Shown: in pieces, positions 9,774 to 18,786 of the stretch
Layout: each line of letters starts with the position of its first letter
Position numbering within the stretch: the stretch's first letter is position 1
NCBI GenBank assembly: GCA_026992075.1
Contig: JALXAM010000023.1
Coordinates: 1-64,000, forward strand
Length of the DNA: 64,000 nucleotides
Reading direction: 5' to 3'
Source: Sedimenticola sp.
Lineage (GTDB): Bacteria > Pseudomonadota > Gammaproteobacteria > Chromatiales > Chromatiaceae
Program-made: the position numbers and the translations under genes
The notes under the pieces: model-generated
Told to the model about the DNA's origin: nothing
Seen by the model: only the letters and a program-made list of their open reading frames with translations
Databases searched by the model: none

Positions 9774-10043
9774 ATGGCAATGAGCGCAGAGATCAAGAAA
9801 CAGATCATCGAGGAATACGGCAAGGGGCCCAACGACACCGGCTCCACCGAGGTGCAGGTGGCGCTGCTCACCTGGCGCATCAACGACCTGACGCCTCATT
9901 TCAAGGAGCACAAAAAAGATCATCACTCCCGTCAGGGACTGATCCGGATGGTCAACGCCCGCCGCAAGCTGCTCGACTACCTCAAGCGCAAGGATGTGGA
10001 GCGATACCGCACGCTCATCAAGCGGCTGGGCCTGCGTCGTTGA
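9774..10043 (+). CDS. rpsO: 30S ribosomal protein S15
   Basis: An 89-residue primary 16S rRNA-binding protein. The blocks [30 protein letters not shown] and [13 protein letters not shown] are diagnostic, and the length is that of E. coli S15. A good ribosome-binding site (AAAGGAGAACC) precedes the ATG at 9774. Upstream at 9721-9739 is a small hairpin (TTGTCG / CGACAA). S15 represses its own mRNA in several bacteria through leader structures, and this hairpin is a candidate, though not a recognisable pseudoknot. Confidence 0.97.
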   Translation: MAMSAEIKKQIIEEYGKGPNDTGSTEVQVALLTWRINDLTPHFKEHKKDHHSRQGLIRMVNARRKLLDYLKRKDVERYRTLIKRLGLRR

Positions 10044-10087
10044 TTTCTTCATCGTGTATTCGCCCGGATCGAGGAAAGCCGATGCCC

Positions 10088-10110
10088 GTAGGTCGGGCTT
10101 CAGCCCGACC
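10088..10110 (+). repeat. REP-like palindrome, single copy between rpsO and pnp
   Basis: One copy of the repeat with core GTCGGGCTTCAGCCCGAC preceded by GTAG. Eight further copies occur in the window. The core folds into an 8-bp stem, and the bases that follow (TTCTCCGTGG) resemble those flanking copies near 27,990 and 35,360. Confidence 0.85.
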
Positions 10111-10163
10111 TGCAATAGATTCTCCGTGGCGATTTCCACACTAACGAAAATCGGGAAGTTCAA

Positions 10164-12257
10164 GTGACAGCTATCAAGAAAGAGTTTCAGTTCGGCGACC
10201 ACAAGGTGACCCTGGAGACGGGTGAGATCGCCCGCCAGGCGGATGGCGCCGTGATGATCAACATGGGCGACACCGTGGTGCTCTGCACCGTGGTGGGTTC
10301 CAAGGAGCCGGTGGAGGGGCGGGACTTCTTCCCGCTCACCGTGGACTACCAGGAGAAGACCTACGCCGCCGGCAAGATCCCCGGCGGCTTTTTCCGTCGC
10401 GAGGGGCGCCCCTCCGAAAAGGAGGTGCTCACCGCGCGGCTCATCGACCGGCCCATCCGGCCGCTCTTCCCCAAGGGCTTTACCAATGAGGTGCAGGTGA
10501 TCTGCACCGTGATGTCCCACAACCCCTACGTCGATCCCGAGATTCCCTCACTCATCGGCACCTCCGCGGCGCTGGCCATTTCCGGTCTGCCCTTCCAGGG
10601 GCCCATCGGCGCGGCGCGGGTGGGCTACAAGGACGGTGAATACCTGCTCAATCCTCCCGGTACCGGCCTCAGCGAGGTCACCGATCTCGATCTGGTGGTG
10701 GCCGGCACCGCCGACGCCGTGCTGATGGTGGAGTCCGAGGCGCGGGAGCTTTCCGAAGAGGTGATGTTGGGAGCCGTGCTCTTCGGCCACGAGCAGATGC
10801 AGGTGGCCATTGAGGCGATCAAGGAGCTGGCGGCCGAGGTGGGCAAGGAGCCCTGGCCCTTCGAGCCTCCGGTGGAGGACGAGGAACTGGCCGCCGCAGT
10901 GGCGGAGGCCGCTGAAGCGGCGGTGACCGAGGCCTACAAGATCGCCGACAAGCTGGAACGCTACGGCCGCCTGGATGAGATCAAGGCGGAAGTGGTGGAG
11001 AAGCTCTGTGCCGGCGAAGAGCCGCAGTGGAGCGAGGACCAGGTCAAGGGTGCCTTCGAAAAACTCAAGAAGCGCATCGTGCGCAGCCGTATTCTGGCCG
11101 GCGAGCCGCGTATCGATGGGCGGGACACCAGGACGGTGCGTCCCATCACCATCAGGACGGGCCTGTTGCCGCGTACCCATGGTTCGGCCCTGTTCACCCG
11201 GGGTGAGACCCAGGCACTGGTGGTGACCACCCTGGGCACCGAGCGTGACGCCCAGATCGTCGATGCGCTGGATCGCTCCTACCGTGAAAACTTCATGCTG
11301 CATTACAACTTCCCACCCTTCTGCGTGGGCGAGACCGGCCGGGTGGGCAGCCCCAAGCGGCGTGAGATCGGTCACGGCCGACTGGCCAAGCGAGGGGTGT
11401 TGGCGGTGATGCCCTCCATCGAAGAGTTTCCCTATTCCATCCGTGTGGTTTCCGAAATCACCGAATCCAACGGCTCCTCCTCCATGGCCTCGGTCTGCGG
11501 CACCAGCCTGTCCCTGATGGATGCCGGGGTGCCCATCAAGGCGCCGGTGGCTGGCGTGGCCATGGGGCTCATCAAGGAGGGGGACCAGTTCGCGGTGCTC
11601 ACCGACATCCTGGGTGACGAGGACCACCTGGGCGACATGGACTTCAAGGTGGCCGGTACCGAGAAGGGGGTCAACGCCCTGCAGATGGACATCAAGATCC
11701 AGGGCATCACCCGGGAGATCATGCAGATCGCCCTGGACCAGGCGAAGGAGGGTCGGCTACACATCCTGGGCGAGATGAACAAGGCCATCTCGGCGCCGCG
11801 CGAGGAGATGTCCGAGCATGCGCCGCGCATCATCTCCTTCCGCATCCATCCGGACAAGATCCGCGATGTCATCGGCAAGGGCGGGGCCACCATCCGCAGC
11901 ATCACCGAGGAGACCGGGGCCACCATCGACCTCGACGACAGCGGCCTGGTGAAGATCTTCTCGGTGGACAAGGCCGCCGGCGAACTGGCGCGCAAGCGGG
12001 TGGAGCTGATCACCGCCGACGTGGAGGTGGGCAAGGTGTACGAGGGCAAGGTGGCCAAGATCATGGACTTCGGCGCCTTCGTCAACATCCTGCCCGGCAA
12101 GGACGGCCTGGTCCACATCTCCCAGATCAGCGACGAGCGCGTGGAGAAGGTGAGCGACAAGCTCTCCGAGGGCGACATCGTCAAGGTCAAGGTGCTGGAG
12201 GTGGACAAGCAGGGCCGCATCCGGCTCAGCATGAAGGCGGTGGGCGAGGGAGAGTGA
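10164..12257 (+). CDS. pnp: Polyribonucleotide nucleotidyltransferase (PNPase)
   Basis: A 697-residue phosphorolytic 3'-5' exoribonuclease and degradosome component. It has two RNase PH-like halves: the first starts at [16 protein letters not shown], the second holds [17 protein letters not shown] and the metal-binding [20 protein letters not shown] helical linker joins the halves. A KH domain ([20 protein letters not shown]) and an S1 domain ([20 protein letters not shown]) complete it. The start is a GTG at 10164 with GGGAAG upstream. It is 120 bp after rpsO, in the conserved order. Confidence 0.98.
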   Translation: MTAIKKEFQFGDHKVTLETGEIARQADGAVMINMGDTVVLCTVVGSKEPVEGRDFFPLTVDYQEKTYAAGKIPGGFFRREGRPSEKEVLTARLIDRPIRPLFPKGFTNEVQVICTVMSHNPYVDPEIPSLIGTSAALAISGLPFQGPIGAARVGYKDGEYLLNPPGTGLSEVTDLDLVVAGTADAVLMVESEARELSEEVMLGAVLFGHEQMQVAIEAIKELAAEVGKEPWPFEPPVEDEELAAAVAEAAEAAVTEAYKIADKLERYGRLDEIKAEVVEKLCAGEEPQWSEDQVKGAFEKLKKRIVRSRILAGEPRIDGRDTRTVRPITIRTGLLPRTHGSALFTRGETQALVVTTLGTERDAQIVDALDRSYRENFMLHYNFPPFCVGETGRVGSPKRREIGHGRLAKRGVLAVMPSIEEFPYSIRVVSEITESNGSSSMASVCGTSLSLMDAGVPIKAPVAGVAMGLIKEGDQFAVLTDILGDEDHLGDMDFKVAGTEKGVNALQMDIKIQGITREIMQIALDQAKEGRLHILGEMNKAISAPREEMSEHAPRIISFRIHPDKIRDVIGKGGATIRSITEETGATIDLDDSGLVKIFSVDKAAGELARKRVELITADVEVGKVYEGKVAKIMDFGAFVNILPGKDGLVHISQISDERVEKVSDKLSEGDIVKVKVLEVDKQGRIRLSMKAVGEGE

Positions 12258-12280
12258 CCGCCTTCCTACTGTGACCTGGA

Positions 12281-12302
12281 ACGGGGCCTCGGCCCCGTTT
12301 TT
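12281..12302 (+). terminator. Intrinsic terminator after pnp
   Basis: The stem ACGGGGC / GCCCCGT with loop CTCG is followed by T residues. It closes the rimP-pnp transcription unit 23 bp past the pnp stop. Confidence 0.85.
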
Positions 12303-12353
12303 CGTGCTGTCTTATACTTGCTGCCATTCCCTGTATAAGGAGGAACCTTGGCA

Positions 12354-12953
12354 ATGATGCGCAAATTGTTGCTGATCACTCTGCTGGCCCTGGCCTCATC
12401 GATCCAGGCCGATCCGGTGATCGACCAGTTGGAGGCCGGGCGACAGGCTTACGAAAATGGTGAGTACCGCAGAGCGGTGGAGGAGCTCAACCTGGCCATT
12501 GCGGAGATCCAGCGGAAGATCGAAGAGGCCGACAAGCAACTGCTGCCGGAACCGCTTCCCGGCTGGAAGGCGGAGGAGGCCGAGGCGCAGAGCATGGCCA
12601 TGATGGGCATGGGCGGTAGCGTGCTCCAGCGCAGCTACTACCGGGAAGAGGGCGATGAGCGGGTGGAGTTGCAGATCATAGCCGACTCCCCCATGAGCCA
12701 GATGTTCATCATGATGCTCAGCAACCCCATGCTGATGCAGGCGGACTCCAATACCCGCCTCTTCCGCTATCGGGGGCAGCGGGGATTGATGGAGCATGAG
12801 GCCGGCAGCGACGTTTGGGAAGCGACTCTGCTGCTCCAGGGAGGCAGGCTTTTGATTCGGGTGAAAGGGAGTGGATTGAAGGATGACCAACCGATCAAGG
12901 CCTATCTGGATGCGTTGGATTTCCAACGCCTGCAGGAGGCTCTGTTGCGCTGA
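12354..12953 (+). CDS. Secreted protein of unknown function with a TPR-like N-terminus
   Basis: A 199-residue product beginning with a signal peptide (MMRKLLLITLLALASSIQA, cleavage probably after Ala). The mature N-terminus, GRQAYENGEYRRAVEELNLA, reads like one tetratricopeptide helix pair. The rest contains a Met-rich stretch (MAMMGMGGSV, MSQMFIMMLSNPMLMQ) and a beta-rich C-terminal half. Two adjacent ATGs (12354 and 12357) and an upstream TTG at 12348 compete as start; AAGGAGG at 12337-12343 fits the first ATG acceptably. I recognise no named family. It stands alone between a terminator and a tRNA gene. Confidence 0.75.
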   Translation: MMRKLLLITLLALASSIQADPVIDQLEAGRQAYENGEYRRAVEELNLAIAEIQRKIEEADKQLLPEPLPGWKAEEAEAQSMAMMGMGGSVLQRSYYREEGDERVELQIIADSPMSQMFIMMLSNPMLMQADSNTRLFRYRGQRGLMEHEAGSDVWEATLLLQGGRLLIRVKGSGLKDDQPIKAYLDALDFQRLQEALLR

Positions 12954-12976
12954 ACCATTCCTGCATGCAGGATGAA

Positions 12977-13053
12977 TGGCGCCCTCGAGACGATTCGAAC
13001 GTCCGACCTACCGCTTAGGAGGCGGTTGCTCTATCCTGCTGAGCTACGAGGGC
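12977..13053 (-). tRNA. tRNA-Arg (anticodon CCT)
   Basis: On the minus strand, a full cloverleaf with acceptor GCCCTCG / CGAGGGC, a D-arm with AGCAGGATAGAGC, anticodon stem ACCGC / GCGGT with loop CTCCTAA, and T-loop GTTCGAATC. The CCA end is encoded. Anticodon CCT reads AGG. Confidence 0.95.
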
Positions 13054-13063
13054 GTGGGCGGCG

Positions 13064-13069
13064 ATTATA
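13064..13069 (-). promoter_or_regulatory. Extended -10 element for tRNA-Arg
   Basis: On the minus strand, TGCTATAAT lies 11 bases before the tRNA 5' end; the TGC makes it an extended -10 element. The -35 region is poor. Confidence 0.55.
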
Positions 13070-13171
13070 GCAAACCGCCGTCGGGCCACCCAGGCAGGGT
13101 TCCAGCGGAGCTGACGGCTGGCCGAAAGATGGGGTAGCATTTTCTCGAAAATACAGCCATTCGTCCCGGAC

Positions 13172-14134
13172 ATGCTCGATACCACGCCCCTGCTGCTGCC
13201 CGGAGATTTTCCCGAACTGCGCCGGGCGGCTCCCCGCATCCTGCAGGTGAACCTGGGCCGGCGCTGCAACCAGAGCTGCCTTCATTGCCACGTGGATGCC
13301 GGGCCACAGCGGCGCGAGATGATGTCCAGGGAGACGGTGGACGAGGTGATTCGCCTTCTGCAGCAGGGTCATTTCGAAACCCTGGACCTTACCGGTGGCG
13401 CGCCGGAACTCAACCCCCACTTCCGTCACCTGGTCTCTTCGGCCGTTGACATGGGCGTGCAGGTGATGGATCGCTGCAACCTCACCGTGCTGCTGGAGCC
13501 GGGCCAGGAGGGGCTGGCGGAGTTCCTGGCGGAGCATGGCGTGCACCTGGTCTCCAGTCTCCCCTGTTACCTGCAGGAGAACGTGGACCGCCAGCGGGGC
13601 GGGGGGGTCTTCGAAGCCAGCATCCGGGCGCTGCGGCAGCTCAACCGGTTGGGATACGGAAAGCCCGGCAGCGGGCTGCAGCTCGACTTGGTGTTCAACC
13701 CCCAGGACGCGGTACTGCCCCCGGCCCAGTGTACGCTGGAGCGGGACTACAAGCAGCGCTTGCAGTCGGAACACGGCATCGTCTTCAACCGCCTGCTCAC
13801 CCTGACCAACATGCCCATCCGGCGCTTCGGCAGCATGCTGGTTTCCCACGGCCGCTTCCACGACTACCTGGCGCTGCTCAAGTCGGCCCACCTGGAGGCC
13901 AATCTGGAAGGGGTCATGTGCCGCACCCTGGTGAGCGTGGACTGGCAGGGCTGGCTCTACGACTGTGATTTCAACCAGGCGCTGGATCTGCCGATGAAGC
14001 TGAGCAGCCGGGCACGCACCCATCTCCGTGATCTGGATCCCGCCGCCCTGGAAGGGGTTCCCATCCAGGTGGGGGATCACTGCTATGGCTGCACCGCAGG
14101 GCAGGGCAGCAGTTGCGGAGGGGCGCTGCGCTGA
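13172..14134 (+). CDS. arsS: Arsenosugar-biosynthesis-type radical SAM/Cys-rich protein (ArsS family)
   Basis: A 320-residue radical SAM enzyme. The [4Fe-4S] site is CNQSCLHC (Cys32, 36, 39), followed by the SAM-contacting LTGGAPELN. Further cysteines near 250 and 265 and a C-terminal CYGCTAGQGSSC (Cys304, 307, 315) form the Cys-rich domain. ArsS-type proteins are implicated in making the arsenosugar scaffold from SAM-derived chemistry. Some homologues use selenocysteine, but no in-frame TGA occurs here. It overlaps the next glycosyltransferase gene, as in other genomes. No ArsM arsenite methyltransferase lies in the window, so the true substrate here is uncertain. Confidence 0.85.
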   Translation: MLDTTPLLLPGDFPELRRAAPRILQVNLGRRCNQSCLHCHVDAGPQRREMMSRETVDEVIRLLQQGHFETLDLTGGAPELNPHFRHLVSSAVDMGVQVMDRCNLTVLLEPGQEGLAEFLAEHGVHLVSSLPCYLQENVDRQRGGGVFEASIRALRQLNRLGYGKPGSGLQLDLVFNPQDAVLPPAQCTLERDYKQRLQSEHGIVFNRLLTLTNMPIRRFGSMLVSHGRFHDYLALLKSAHLEANLEGVMCRTLVSVDWQGWLYDCDFNQALDLPMKLSSRARTHLRDLDPAALEGVPIQVGDHCYGCTAGQGSSCGGALR

Positions 14135-14829
14135 AGATCTCCATCATCATTCCCACGTTGAACGAGGGCGGGGTGATCGGCCATCTGCTGCAGCAGCTGC
14201 AGCCGGCCCGCCAGGCAGGCCACGAGGTCATCGTGGTGGATGGAGGCAGCAGCGATGGCACCGTGGAGCGGGCCCGGCCCCTGGCCGACCGGGTGCTATG
14301 CACGCGACCCGGGCGGGGAGAGCAGCTCAACCGAGGGGCGCTCGCCTCCAGTGGCGGCTGGCTCTGGTTCCTCCATGCCGATTCCCGCCTGCCAAGGGAC
14401 TGGCTGGCGCAGCTGGAAGGGGCCTGCCGGGAGGGACAACGCCACTGGGGGTTCTTCCAGGTGCGCCTGGATGGGGATCGGCTGGCTTACCGGGTGATCG
14501 CCGGACTGATGAACGCCCGTTCCTGTCTCACCCGCATCGCCACCGGCGACCAGGGAGTGTTCGTGCGGCGGGAACTTTTCTTCGGGGGAGGTTGTTTCCC
14601 CGCCATTCCCATCATGGAGGATGTGGCCCTGGGAAAACGGCTGCGCTGCCTGCCGCCCTGCTGCCTGCCCGGACCATTGGTCACTTCGGCCAGGCGCTGG
14701 GAGCGGGAGGGGCTGATGCGAACCGTGCTGCGCATGTGGGCGCTGCGCCTCGCCTTCTGGCTGGGTGTTTCGCCGCATCGCCTTCAGCGTCATTATTCCC
14801 GGTGCACTACCCCCGATACCGAATCCTGA
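14113..14829 (+). CDS. Family 2 glycosyltransferase, arsenosugar-associated type (TIGR04283-like)
   Basis: A 238-residue GT-A glycosyltransferase. The N-terminal strand KISIIIPTLNEGGVI, the nucleotide-binding VIVVDGGSSDGTVE and the metal-site region WFLHADSRLP are visible. The family travels with ArsS and the gene that follows. The start is unclear: TTG at 14113 gives MRRGAALKISII, within the end of arsS. A CTG at 14131 would start nearer the conserved core. Either way the overlap with arsS implies coupled translation. The C-terminal half contains a hydrophobic amphipathic stretch but no clear membrane helix. Confidence 0.85.
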   Translation: MRRGAALKISIIIPTLNEGGVIGHLLQQLQPARQAGHEVIVVDGGSSDGTVERARPLADRVLCTRPGRGEQLNRGALASSGGWLWFLHADSRLPRDWLAQLEGACREGQRHWGFFQVRLDGDRLAYRVIAGLMNARSCLTRIATGDQGVFVRRELFFGGGCFPAIPIMEDVALGKRLRCLPPCCLPGPLVTSARRWEREGLMRTVLRMWALRLAFWLGVSPHRLQRHYSRCTTPDTES

Positions 14830-15419
14830 TCATGGCCCGGGCCCCTGAGGCCGGGCAGTGCAAGTCGCGCCTGGTGCCGGCGCTGGGTCCGGTGGGTGCG
14901 GCACGACTGGCCCGCAGGTTGCTGGATCACACCGTGCGCGAGGTGATGTCGGCCGGCCTGGCTCCCGGGGTGCTCTGTTGCCATCCGGGAACCGGTCATC
15001 CCGCTTTCGCGCAGCAGAGGCTGGAGCGCTGGCCCCAGGAAGGGGCCGATCTGGGGGCGCGTATGCTGGCCGCCGCGAAGCGGGCGCTGCGGCAGTGCGA
15101 AGGCGTGCTGCTGATCGGCACCGACTGCCCCGCGCTCTCCGCCGACTATCTAGGAAGGGCGCTGGATGCGTTGCAACGGGCCGACCTGGTGCTGGGGCCG
15201 GCCGAGGATGGCGGCTACGTTCTGGCCGGGCTGAAACGGGCCGAGCCGGCACTGTTCCAAGGGATTCCCTGGGGCGGTGACCAAGTGCTGGAATCGACGC
15301 TGCAACGCGCCAGGGCGTTGGCCTGGAAGGTGGCACTGCTGGATCCCCTCTGGGATGTGGACCGCCCCTCCGACTTGGTAAGGCTGCGGCGGGAATTCCC
15401 GACTATCGCTTCAGGATGA
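14802..15419 (+). CDS. Arsenosugar-associated glycosyltransferase / DUF2064 (TIGR04282-like)
   Basis: A 205-residue nucleotide-sugar-transferase-like protein. YRILIMARAPEAGQCKSRL at the start matches the family pattern of a short strand followed by PxxGxxKTRL. The central block LIGTDCPALSADYLGRALD and LGPAEDGGYVLAGLK are the other conserved segments. I start at the GTG at 14802, which overlaps the previous gene by 28 bases; the ATG at 14832 would delete the first strand. It ends 17 bases inside the convergent CcsA-like gene. With arsS and the preceding gene it forms a three-gene operon. Confidence 0.85.
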   Translation: MHYPRYRILIMARAPEAGQCKSRLVPALGPVGAARLARRLLDHTVREVMSAGLAPGVLCCHPGTGHPAFAQQRLERWPQEGADLGARMLAAAKRALRQCEGVLLIGTDCPALSADYLGRALDALQRADLVLGPAEDGGYVLAGLKRAEPALFQGIPWGGDQVLESTLQRARALAWKVALLDPLWDVDRPSDLVRLRREFPTIASG

Positions 15420-16209
15420 GTTCCAGCACCGCCTTGCTACCAAAATAGGCCAACGCCAGGATGACGAAACCGGACAGGGTCCAGCGAATGGCGGTGCGAC
15501 CCCGCCAGCCGAAGCGGTAGCGGCCCCAGAGCAGCACGGCGAACACCACCCAGGCCAGGATCGATAGAAGGGTCTTGTGCACCAGGTGCTGGGCGAACAT
15601 GTCCTCCAGAAAGAGGAAACCGCTGGCCAGCGCCAGGGTGAGCAGGATGAAGCCGATGGTGATCATCTCGAACAGCAGTCCTTCCATGGTCTGCAGTGGC
15701 GGCAGCGAGCGTATGAAGCCGCCAGGATGGTGGCTGCGCAGGTGACGGTCCTGGATGGCCATCAGGATCGCCTGTACCGCCGCCATGGTGAGGACGCTGT
15801 AGGCCAGGATGGAGAGGATCACGTGGCCTCTCAGTTGCCAGTCGGCATGGGGTGGGAGCAGGCGCACCCCGGGGAAAAAATGTTCGAGAAGAAGGGTGAG
15901 TGCCGCCAGCGGCAGCAGCACCATGCCCAATGACTCTACCGGTCTGGCCAGTGCCGCCAGCAGGTAGAGCAGGCAGATCACCCAGGCGGCGAAGGACACG
16001 GCGTTGAAAAAGGCGAAATTCAGCCCCTGCTGGGTATAGAGGTTGAGGTAGAGGAGCGCGCCATGTGCCGCCAGGGCGCCGAACCCCAACAGCAAGCCGA
16101 TCGTCCGGGAAGGGCGGGTGCGCTCCTCCCGCCGAAACAGCCGCAGCGTGAAAATGATTCCGCCGGCGAGGTAGAGCAGAACGGCGGAGAGGAGGAGAGC
16201 GATTTTCAT
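15403..16209 (-). CDS. CcsA/CcmC-family inner membrane protein (YpjD-like)
   Basis: A 268-residue protein with about eight membrane helices. It resembles the E. coli YpjD / CcsA family of haem-handling cytochrome-assembly proteins. Helix-borne histidines occur in GALAAHGALLYLNL, LRGHVILSILAYSVL and AQHLVHKTLLSILAWVVF. The tryptophan-rich WWD segment of true CcsA/CcmF is not obvious, as is also the case for YpjD. I start at the ATG at 16209 (MKIALLLSAVLLYLAGG) rather than the upstream MVVSS codon. Function in this subfamily is not established. YpjD usually lies beside ffh, which is not seen here. Confidence 0.8.
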   Translation of the reverse strand: MKIALLLSAVLLYLAGGIIFTLRLFRREERTRPSRTIGLLLGFGALAAHGALLYLNLYTQQGLNFAFFNAVSFAAWVICLLYLLAALARPVESLGMVLLPLAALTLLLEHFFPGVRLLPPHADWQLRGHVILSILAYSVLTMAAVQAILMAIQDRHLRSHHPGGFIRSLPPLQTMEGLLFEMITIGFILLTLALASGFLFLEDMFAQHLVHKTLLSILAWVVFAVLLWGRYRFGWRGRTAIRWTLSGFVILALAYFGSKAVLELILKR

Positions 16210-16252
16210 GGCGCTAAATGATGACACAACCACTCTCCGATCGAAAGCGGGG

Positions 16253-17485
16253 TCAATGCGGAGGAGTCATCAAGGGGCGATCGTCCTCGTAGATCAGTTC
16301 GGGCTCCGAGCCTGGAATCAGGCGTTCCATGAAATCAACCAGTGAAAGGGCCACGCTGCCGCGGAAGAACCGGGCCATGGAGCGCTCCATCCAGATTCGC
16401 TCGGAATAGAGCCAGACCCGGTAGGGCTGGTCACCCACCCCGTCACCATCCAGGTCGAAGCCGGAATAGCGGTCCCAGTAGTTGCCCTCCCAGTGGTTGA
16501 GGCGCGTGGTGGGTGGCGCGCTGCCCATGACGTCCACGAAATTGTCCATGAACCGGTTGGAATGGATTTCATGGCCGCCCTTCTCGCCGTAGAAATAGGT
16601 GGCCAGGTCGTTGTAGGTGAACAGGTTGTGCTCGATGTGCAGGATGTTCTCCGGCTGCAGGGGAGAGGTGGCCAGCAGGCCCACGGCGCAGTGGGCGATC
16701 TCGTTGTGGTCGATGGAGATGGCGTAACTCTCTTTCACGGTTATGCCGGAACCGGTGAGCTTGCGCATGTGGGCGATACGGTTTTCCCGGATGTCGATGG
16801 ACTGGGAATAGATCACGGTGATGCCGGTGACATTGTGTTCCAGCAGGTTGCCGCGCACCTCGTTGTCGGGGGAGTAGACGAACTCCATGCTGATGCGGCT
16901 GTCACGGATCCGGTTGCCGAGAATGCGGTTCTCCGAGGCGTTGGAGAAGACCAGGTCCCGCACCCCCCGGATGTCGTTGTTCTCGATGGTGTTGCCGTGG
17001 CTGTACCAGACGCGGATGCCGTCGCCGCGGATGCTGATGTCCCGGTCGGCAAGGGAGCGGATGCGGTTGTTGCGGATGAGATTGTCGTTGGCGTTGCTCA
17101 GGTGGATGCCGAACAGGACCTCGTCGATGAGGTTGTCTTCCAGGATGACGTGGTCCGCCTTCACCAGGATGCCCGCATCGACACCGTCATGGGAGGTGCC
17201 CGAACGGGTGAGGTGCAAGCCCTTCACGGTGACACCGTCGGCCAGGATGGTGAGCACGGTGCCTTCGCCACCGCCGTCGATGGTTACCTTGCCGCCGCCG
17301 TCGATGGTGATGGGCTTGTCGATGGTCACCGGCCCGGCATAGGTGCCCGGTTCCGGTTTCAGGGTGCCGCCCGCCGGAGTGAGGGCCACGTAGAGTTGCA
17401 GCGGGGGCAGTGCCCGGGCGAGTCCCGGCAGCAGGCAGAACCCCAGCAAGAAGAGAATACGTCTTTCGAGCACCATGGATTGCAA
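16253..17485 (-). CDS. NosD-like periplasmic right-handed parallel beta-helix protein
   Basis: A 410-residue secreted protein. After a signal peptide (LFLLGFCLLPGLARA) it shows the NosD pattern: ITIDGGGKVTIDGGGEG followed by many parallel-beta-helix repeats of the N-x-I-x-x-N type (DNLIDEVLFGIHLSNAND, NTIENNDIRGV, NRILGNRIRDS). NosD-type proteins help mature the copper site of nitrous oxide reductase. No nosZ, nosR or nosFYL genes lie nearby, so this may be an orphan paralogue handling another periplasmic polysaccharide or metal task. It forms a pair with the small gene 37 bp upstream. Confidence 0.8.
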   Translation of the reverse strand: MQSMVLERRILFLLGFCLLPGLARALPPLQLYVALTPAGGTLKPEPGTYAGPVTIDKPITIDGGGKVTIDGGGEGTVLTILADGVTVKGLHLTRSGTSHDGVDAGILVKADHVILEDNLIDEVLFGIHLSNANDNLIRNNRIRSLADRDISIRGDGIRVWYSHGNTIENNDIRGVRDLVFSNASENRILGNRIRDSRISMEFVYSPDNEVRGNLLEHNVTGITVIYSQSIDIRENRIAHMRKLTGSGITVKESYAISIDHNEIAHCAVGLLATSPLQPENILHIEHNLFTYNDLATYFYGEKGGHEIHSNRFMDNFVDVMGSAPPTTRLNHWEGNYWDRYSGFDLDGDGVGDQPYRVWLYSERIWMERSMARFFRGSVALSLVDFMERLIPGSEPELIYEDDRPLMTPPH

Positions 17486-17522
17486 GCCTGGACAAAGGCC
17501 TGTCTGCGGGCATTGACACGGG

Positions 17523-17861
17523 TCAAAGCAGTCGGATTTCGGTGCGGGCGTCAGGCCAGCGAATGGTGAGTTCCACCTCGCAACATTCGGTTTGTGGTTC
17601 CACCGGGGTGGGGTCGTCGGCGCAGCTGCAGCCGGCGACGATTCCCTGGTAGAAGATCCCGGCTGTCACCACCAGCGCCTCGTTCTCCTCACGGGCCGAC
17701 AGCAGCACGAACTCGAAGCTGTCGGCAAGGGCGTTGGTGCTGTGGGAGAGCCCCTCCTGCAGCGGCAGCACCCCGGCGTCCAGCGCCGCTGTCTCTGCCT
17801 TGAAAGCCTGCTCGAAAGCGGAGCTTCCCCAGGCGGCCAAGGTTTTAGGCAAATTGATCAT
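17523..17861 (-). CDS. Small conserved-looking hypothetical protein
   Basis: A 112-residue soluble protein with no signal peptide or membrane helix. A helical N-terminal half (AFEQAFKAETAALD) is followed by beta-strand segments and a cysteine motif CSCADDPTP...ECCEVELTIRW near residues 80-100. That Cys spacing could bind a metal, but I recognise no family. It is on the same strand as the NosD-like gene, 37 bp upstream, and is probably cotranscribed with it. Its codon use matches the neighbours. Confidence 0.7.
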   Translation of the reverse strand: MINLPKTLAAWGSSAFEQAFKAETAALDAGVLPLQEGLSHSTNALADSFEFVLLSAREENEALVVTAGIFYQGIVAGCSCADDPTPVEPQTECCEVELTIRWPDARTEIRLL

Positions 17862-17892
17862 TCAGGATCCCTGTGGGCCGGGCTTCAGGAGA

Positions 17893-17965
17893 TAGGATGG
17901 GCAAAGGTCGTAAGGCCGTGCCCATCAGGCCATGGTGGCGGGCACGCTGCGCTTTGCCCACCCTA
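17893..17965. repeat. Imperfect inverted-repeat element with TAGGGTGGGCAAAG-type ends
   Basis: The ends TAGGATGGGCAAAG (17893-17906) and CTTTGCCCACCCTA (17952-17965) are inverted with one mismatch. A second inverted pair, CGTGCCC / GGGCACG, lies inside. Sequences of this kind recur between genes of many Proteobacteria. Only one copy was seen here. It occupies much of the 210-bp gap upstream of the NosD-pair and downstream of sodB. Confidence 0.65.
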
Positions 17966-18020
17966 CGGCTCCCTTTGGTGAATAAAAAACAGTCGAGGTC
18001 ATGATCCCGCTTTTCGGCGC

Positions 18021-18049
18021 AAAAGAAAACCCGGCCGGGGCCGGGTTCT
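18021..18049 (-). terminator. Intrinsic terminator of sodB
   Basis: On the minus strand, AACCCGGCC-CC-GGCCGGGTT precedes a TTCTTTT tract. It lies 23 bp past the sodB stop. Confidence 0.8.
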
Positions 18050-18071
18050 CCAGGGTGCCGGGAATACGGGA

Positions 18072-18650
<579 letters not shown>

Positions 18651-18786
18651 CTTGGCTCTCCTTTCAGAAATGTTCTCGTTGAAAATCCGAGTAAATTACT
18701 TGGTATTATGTGGCCGCAAAGGGTATTCCCATTCCCGGAAAAATGCAACCGTCCCCCGTTGCAGGGCGGAGTGCGATAATGGCGAC

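Noticed and set aside
13172-14134. A selenocysteine variant of the ArsS-type radical SAM protein
   Set aside because: All expected cysteines are encoded by TGC or TGT, with no internal in-frame TGA.
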